Source: Myroides sp.
Lineage (GTDB): Bacteria > Bacteroidota > Bacteroidia > Flavobacteriales > Flavobacteriaceae
DNA length: 8,132 bases
Assembly: GCA_018384465.1 (NCBI GenBank)
Contig: JAHAYQ010000027.1
Coordinates: 1-8,132 of the forward strand
Direction of reading: 5' to 3'
Under the pieces are notes generated by a model. That model was not told the DNA's origin. It did no database searches and was given only the letters and a program-made list of their open reading frames with translations. Made by a program: the position numbers and the translations under genes. Below are positions 5,527 to 8,132 of the stretch, one piece after another. Positions within the stretch are counted from its first letter, which is position 1. The number at the start of each line of letters is the position of its first letter.

Positions 5527-6468
5527 ATGACAAAAGAAGTTTCTGTAAACATAGTTAGATATGAGCCCCGCCTAAAAAAGGTATGGGATGATTTTGTAAG
5601 CGAGGCAAAAAACAGCAGTTTTTTGTTTCGAAGAGATTTTATGGAATATCATCAGGATCGGTTTGAAGATTTTTCGTTGTTGTTGTATGTTAATGAGCGT
5701 CTTACATGTGTTTTTCCTGCTTGTGTTTCCAAGCATGGTGTGAGCAGTCATAGAGGATTAACCTACGGAGGGTTGTTGGTGAAAAACACTTGTAAATTTG
5801 ATATTTTTAAGGCTATGTTTTTACAATTGCTGACTTATTTAAAGCATCAAAAGATGCAGCAGTTAGTTATTAAAACACTACCAGCTATTTATTGTGATTC
5901 GGGCAATGATGAGCTGGCTTTTTTACACCAATTGTACGGATCGGGTTTTGAGGCTAACATTGGATCAGTAGTATATAATAACGAAGAATTGGTGTTTTCT
6001 AAATCGATTATTAGAAATGCAAAAAAAGCTGTTAAAAATGGAATTGTCATAAAAAAGACGGATGATTTTACAACTTTTTGGAATGATTTGTTAGAACCAA
6101 GATTACAAGAACGCTTTCATAAGAAACCTATTCATTCGTTAGATGAAATAATTTACTTAAAAGATCGTTTTCCTGATAACATTGAATTGTATGCTGCTTT
6201 TTTAAACGATGAGATGATAGCCGGAACCGTTTTGTTCAACAATAAAAACTTTGTAAAATCTCAATATATCGGCAGTAAATCTGCTTACAATAAGTTAGGG
6301 GGATTAGATTTATTGCATTATGAGATCATCAATAATTTAAAACTTGATTATTTTGATTTTGGCACCTCTTCCATAAATCCTTCTGAATTCAATGAAAGTT
6401 TATTAGCTTGGAAAGAACAGTTTGGTGCGCGAACAATAATTTTTCCAACATACACCTTTACGCTATAA
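5527..6468 (+). CDS. FemAB/GNAT-like acyltransferase of a surface-sugar cluster
   Basis: A 313-residue soluble protein with the FemAB/GNAT-like pattern: an N-terminal GNAT-like half (FLFRRDFMEYHQDRF at 33-46, FPACVS, then RGLTYGGLLV at 76-85) and a second half with LYAAFLNDEMIAGTVLFNN (221-239), SQYIGSKSAYNKLGGLDLLHYEII (245-268) and the closing FDFGTSSIN...AWKEQFGA (276-301). Such proteins transfer acyl or aminoacyl groups to amines. Beside an aminotransferase and a glycosyltransferase, the likely job is N-acylation of an amino sugar, which is inference. The frame runs upstream to 5476, but MTKEVSVNIVRYEP at 5527 is chosen because the extra 17 residues are hydrophobic, low-complexity and lie in the leader. 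It could instead be a sugar N-acyltransferase of a distinct GNAT branch. The next gene starts 13 bases on. Confidence 0.75.
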   Translation: MTKEVSVNIVRYEPRLKKVWDDFVSEAKNSSFLFRRDFMEYHQDRFEDFSLLLYVNERLTCVFPACVSKHGVSSHRGLTYGGLLVKNTCKFDIFKAMFLQLLTYLKHQKMQQLVIKTLPAIYCDSGNDELAFLHQLYGSGFEANIGSVVYNNEELVFSKSIIRNAKKAVKNGIVIKKTDDFTTFWNDLLEPRLQERFHKKPIHSLDEIIYLKDRFPDNIELYAAFLNDEMIAGTVLFNNKNFVKSQYIGSKSAYNKLGGLDLLHYEIINNLKLDYFDFGTSSINPSEFNESLLAWKEQFGARTIIFPTYTFTL

Positions 6469-6481
6469 AAACACTTTGTAT

Positions 6482-7579
6482 ATGATTCCTTATTTAAATT
6501 TAAAAAAACTCAACACACCTTATCACGATGCTTTTTTAGAAAAAACCAGTGTTTTTTTAGAGAAAGGACATTATATTTTAGGGGATGAATTGCAACAGTT
6601 TGAAAAAGGATTTGCAACTTATTGTAAGGTAAGTCATTGTATAGGCGTAGGCAACGGTTTAGATGCGTTAACCTTAATTTTTAAAGCGTATGTTGCATTA
6701 GGTATGTTGCGTTTGGGAGACGAGATTTTGGTACCGGCAAATACCTATATTGCCAGTATATTATCGATCATTAATGCCGGGCTTACTCCGGTTTTAGTTG
6801 ACACCAACCTTTTGAACTACAACTTTACGATTGAAACACTACAGCAACACGTAACTCAACACACCAAAGGTGTTTTAATGGTGCATTTATACGGTCAGAT
6901 AACCGATGCAGCAAAGATCAAGACATTTTGTAAAGACTTTGGATTACTATTGGTAGAAGATGCTGCCCAAGCACATGGGGCAACCTCGCAACATTTTAAA
7001 GCTGGGGGCATAGGAGATGCCGCTGGTTTTAGTTTTTATCCGGGAAAAAATTTAGGTTGTTTAGGCGATGGCGGAGCGGTCACCACTAACAATCCGCAAG
7101 TAGCTGATTGTGTAAGAAGTCTTCGCAATTACGGATCAGAATTCAAATATCAAAATGTATACAAAGGCATCAACTCTCGATTAGACGAATTACAAGCTGC
7201 TTTTTTACGGATAAAATTGCCTGATTTAGATTTCGACAATAAAACCCGTCAAGGTATTGCGAAACGGTACCTGTCCGAAATTACCAATCCGTTGATTGCC
7301 CTACCTTTTGTAGAAGATTTTGATGCACATGTATTTCATATATTTGCCGTTCGGGTAGAAAACCGAGCCGAATTTCAACATTATTTAATGGAACACGGCA
7401 TTCAAACATTGATACATTACCCTATAGCTCCGCATCAACAGCAAGCTATGGAAGAATTTAGTACATTAGCATTACCTGTTTCAGAGCTTATTCATCGACA
7501 AGTTGTAAGCATTCCTTTAAATCCGTCGTTAACCATAGAGGAGCAAGATTTTATCATAGAAAAAATAAACGGCTATTAA
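6482..7579 (+). CDS. DegT/DnrJ/EryC1/StrS aminotransferase, FdtB/QdtB-like (sugar nucleotide 3-amination)
   Basis: A 365-residue PLP enzyme of the sugar aminotransferase family, full length. It shows GVGNGLDAL (55-63), VPANTYIASIL (84-94), the PLP-phosphate and ring region VEDAAQAHGA (158-167), and FSFYPGKNLGCLGDGGA (183-199) with K189 as the PLP lysine. The inserted FKAYVALGMLRLGDE and the NTYIASIL segment resemble FdtB/QdtB, which aminate C3 of dTDP-3-keto-6-deoxyhexoses, rather than C4 enzymes such as ArnB; this is recognised by memory, not search. The amino donor is normally glutamate. The ATG at 6482 (MIPYLNLKKL) is the family start; a TTG two codons earlier is ignored. It follows the acyltransferase by 13 bases, and its TAA overlaps the next ATG (TAATG), so the three genes form one operon. 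No ketoisomerase (FdtA/QdtA) is visible in the window. Confidence 0.88.
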   Translation: MIPYLNLKKLNTPYHDAFLEKTSVFLEKGHYILGDELQQFEKGFATYCKVSHCIGVGNGLDALTLIFKAYVALGMLRLGDEILVPANTYIASILSIINAGLTPVLVDTNLLNYNFTIETLQQHVTQHTKGVLMVHLYGQITDAAKIKTFCKDFGLLLVEDAAQAHGATSQHFKAGGIGDAAGFSFYPGKNLGCLGDGGAVTTNNPQVADCVRSLRNYGSEFKYQNVYKGINSRLDELQAAFLRIKLPDLDFDNKTRQGIAKRYLSEITNPLIALPFVEDFDAHVFHIFAVRVENRAEFQHYLMEHGIQTLIHYPIAPHQQQAMEEFSTLALPVSELIHRQVVSIPLNPSLTIEEQDFIIEKINGY

Positions 7580-8132
7580 TGGATATTTATATAAAATCGT
7601 TTAACCGACCTTATTTACTGCACCGTTGTATTGCCAGTATTTATCATTATCTGCATGGGTTTAATGGTACGATTGTGCTGTTAGACGACGGAACTCCTCA
7701 GAGATATTTAGATAAAATTCAGCAACTTTACCCTGAAATTAAAATAAAAAAATCACCTTTTTATGATAAAAAAAGTGAAGCGATTTTATTGAATAAGGTA
7801 CCCGAAAAAATCATTCCAGCAAATTTTTGGCGTGAAGAAGTATTAAAAGGCAGTGAACGATTTGTTTTGATAGAAGACGATATGTGGTTTACAAACCACA
7901 TCGACTTCATAGATTTTTCCAATCAAATCAACGATATGCAAATGGATATGGTAAAGCTGATTTGGTTGCAAAATCGTGCACTCATTTCGAATGTTATTAC
8001 AACATCAACTCCGTTTTTTAACCATACTAAACCTAAGGTTTTAACTCAAAACGCACTGTTATTCGATGCTGTTTTTAGAACCAACAAATGGAAGTTGGGA
8101 AGTATTGCTATGCGTTTAATCGATCATAAAGC
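7579..8132 (+). CDS. Glycosyltransferase, GT-A/family 2-like, 3' partial
   Basis: Starts at ATG 7579, sharing a base with the aminotransferase stop (TAATG), and stays open to the window end, giving 184 residues of an unfinished protein. The N-terminus MDIYIKSFNRPYLLHRCIAS has the S-x-N-R-P-x-L-L-x-R-C-I-x-S pattern of GT-A enzymes that bind a sugar nucleotide. IVLLDDGTPQRY (32-43) and VLIEDDMWFTNHIDF (96-110) follow; EDD at 99-101 is the probable metal-binding DxD-type motif. A cytoplasmic, membrane-associated enzyme adding one sugar to a lipid-linked glycan would fit; donor and acceptor are unknown. It is weakly similar to classic family 2 sequences, so another GT-A branch is possible. Confidence 0.8.
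   Translation, partial: MDIYIKSFNRPYLLHRCIASIYHYLHGFNGTIVLLDDGTPQRYLDKIQQLYPEIKIKKSPFYDKKSEAILLNKVPEKIIPANFWREEVLKGSERFVLIEDDMWFTNHIDFIDFSNQINDMQMDMVKLIWLQNRALISNVITTSTPFFNHTKPKVLTQNALLFDAVFRTNKWKLGSIAMRLIDHK

Overview
The window reads as chromosomal DNA of a Bacteroidota bacterium, most likely a member of the Flavobacteriaceae (Flavobacterium/Myroides-like). The grounds are the A+T-rich composition, weak or absent Shine-Dalgarno sequences, several promoters of the Bacteroidota type (TTTG, about 19-21 bases, TAnnTTTG), and the protein sequences of IF3, L20, L35 and ThrRS. No rRNA, tRNA, insertion sequence or CRISPR array was seen.

Layout. (1) 1-963, plus strand: most of a CzcO-like FAD/NAD(P)H flavoprotein whose first, FAD-binding part lies outside the window. 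Its last codons and stop run into three 32-bp tandem repeats (945-1032). (2) 1036-1693, minus strand: a ParD-ParE type II toxin-antitoxin operon. Its promoter has matching -33 and -7 boxes with a perfect 17-bp palindrome between and onto them, a strong candidate for the autoregulatory operator. (3) 1687-2031, plus strand: an unrecognised small ORF, followed by A+T-rich spacer with a 14-bp palindrome and a bidirectional hairpin terminator at 2112-2142. (4) 2177-5418, minus strand: the conserved translation operon thrS-infC-rpmI-rplT. infC has no ATG start in the right place and probably starts at ATA or TTG. The rpmI-rplT gap can fold into a hairpin plus a three-way junction just before rplT, a candidate L20 feedback site. 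(5) 5527-8132, plus strand, divergent from thrS: three tightly packed genes of surface-sugar synthesis: a FemAB/GNAT-like acyltransferase, an FdtB/QdtB-like PLP sugar aminotransferase, and a glycosyltransferase cut off by the window end.

How the genes work together. The translation operon makes threonyl-tRNA synthetase, initiation factor 3 and two 50S proteins, a grouping with known feedback control in other bacteria. The sugar cluster suggests amination of a keto-sugar nucleotide, N-acylation of the new amine by an unusual FemAB-like enzyme, and transfer by a glycosyltransferase into a polysaccharide or glycan. The toxin-antitoxin module, repeats and orphan ORF form a small accessory patch between the oxidoreductase and the translation operon. 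I see no clear new defence system. The most promising items for a second look are the rpmI-rplT RNA fold, the parDE operator, the 32-bp repeats and the FemAB-like enzyme in the sugar cluster.
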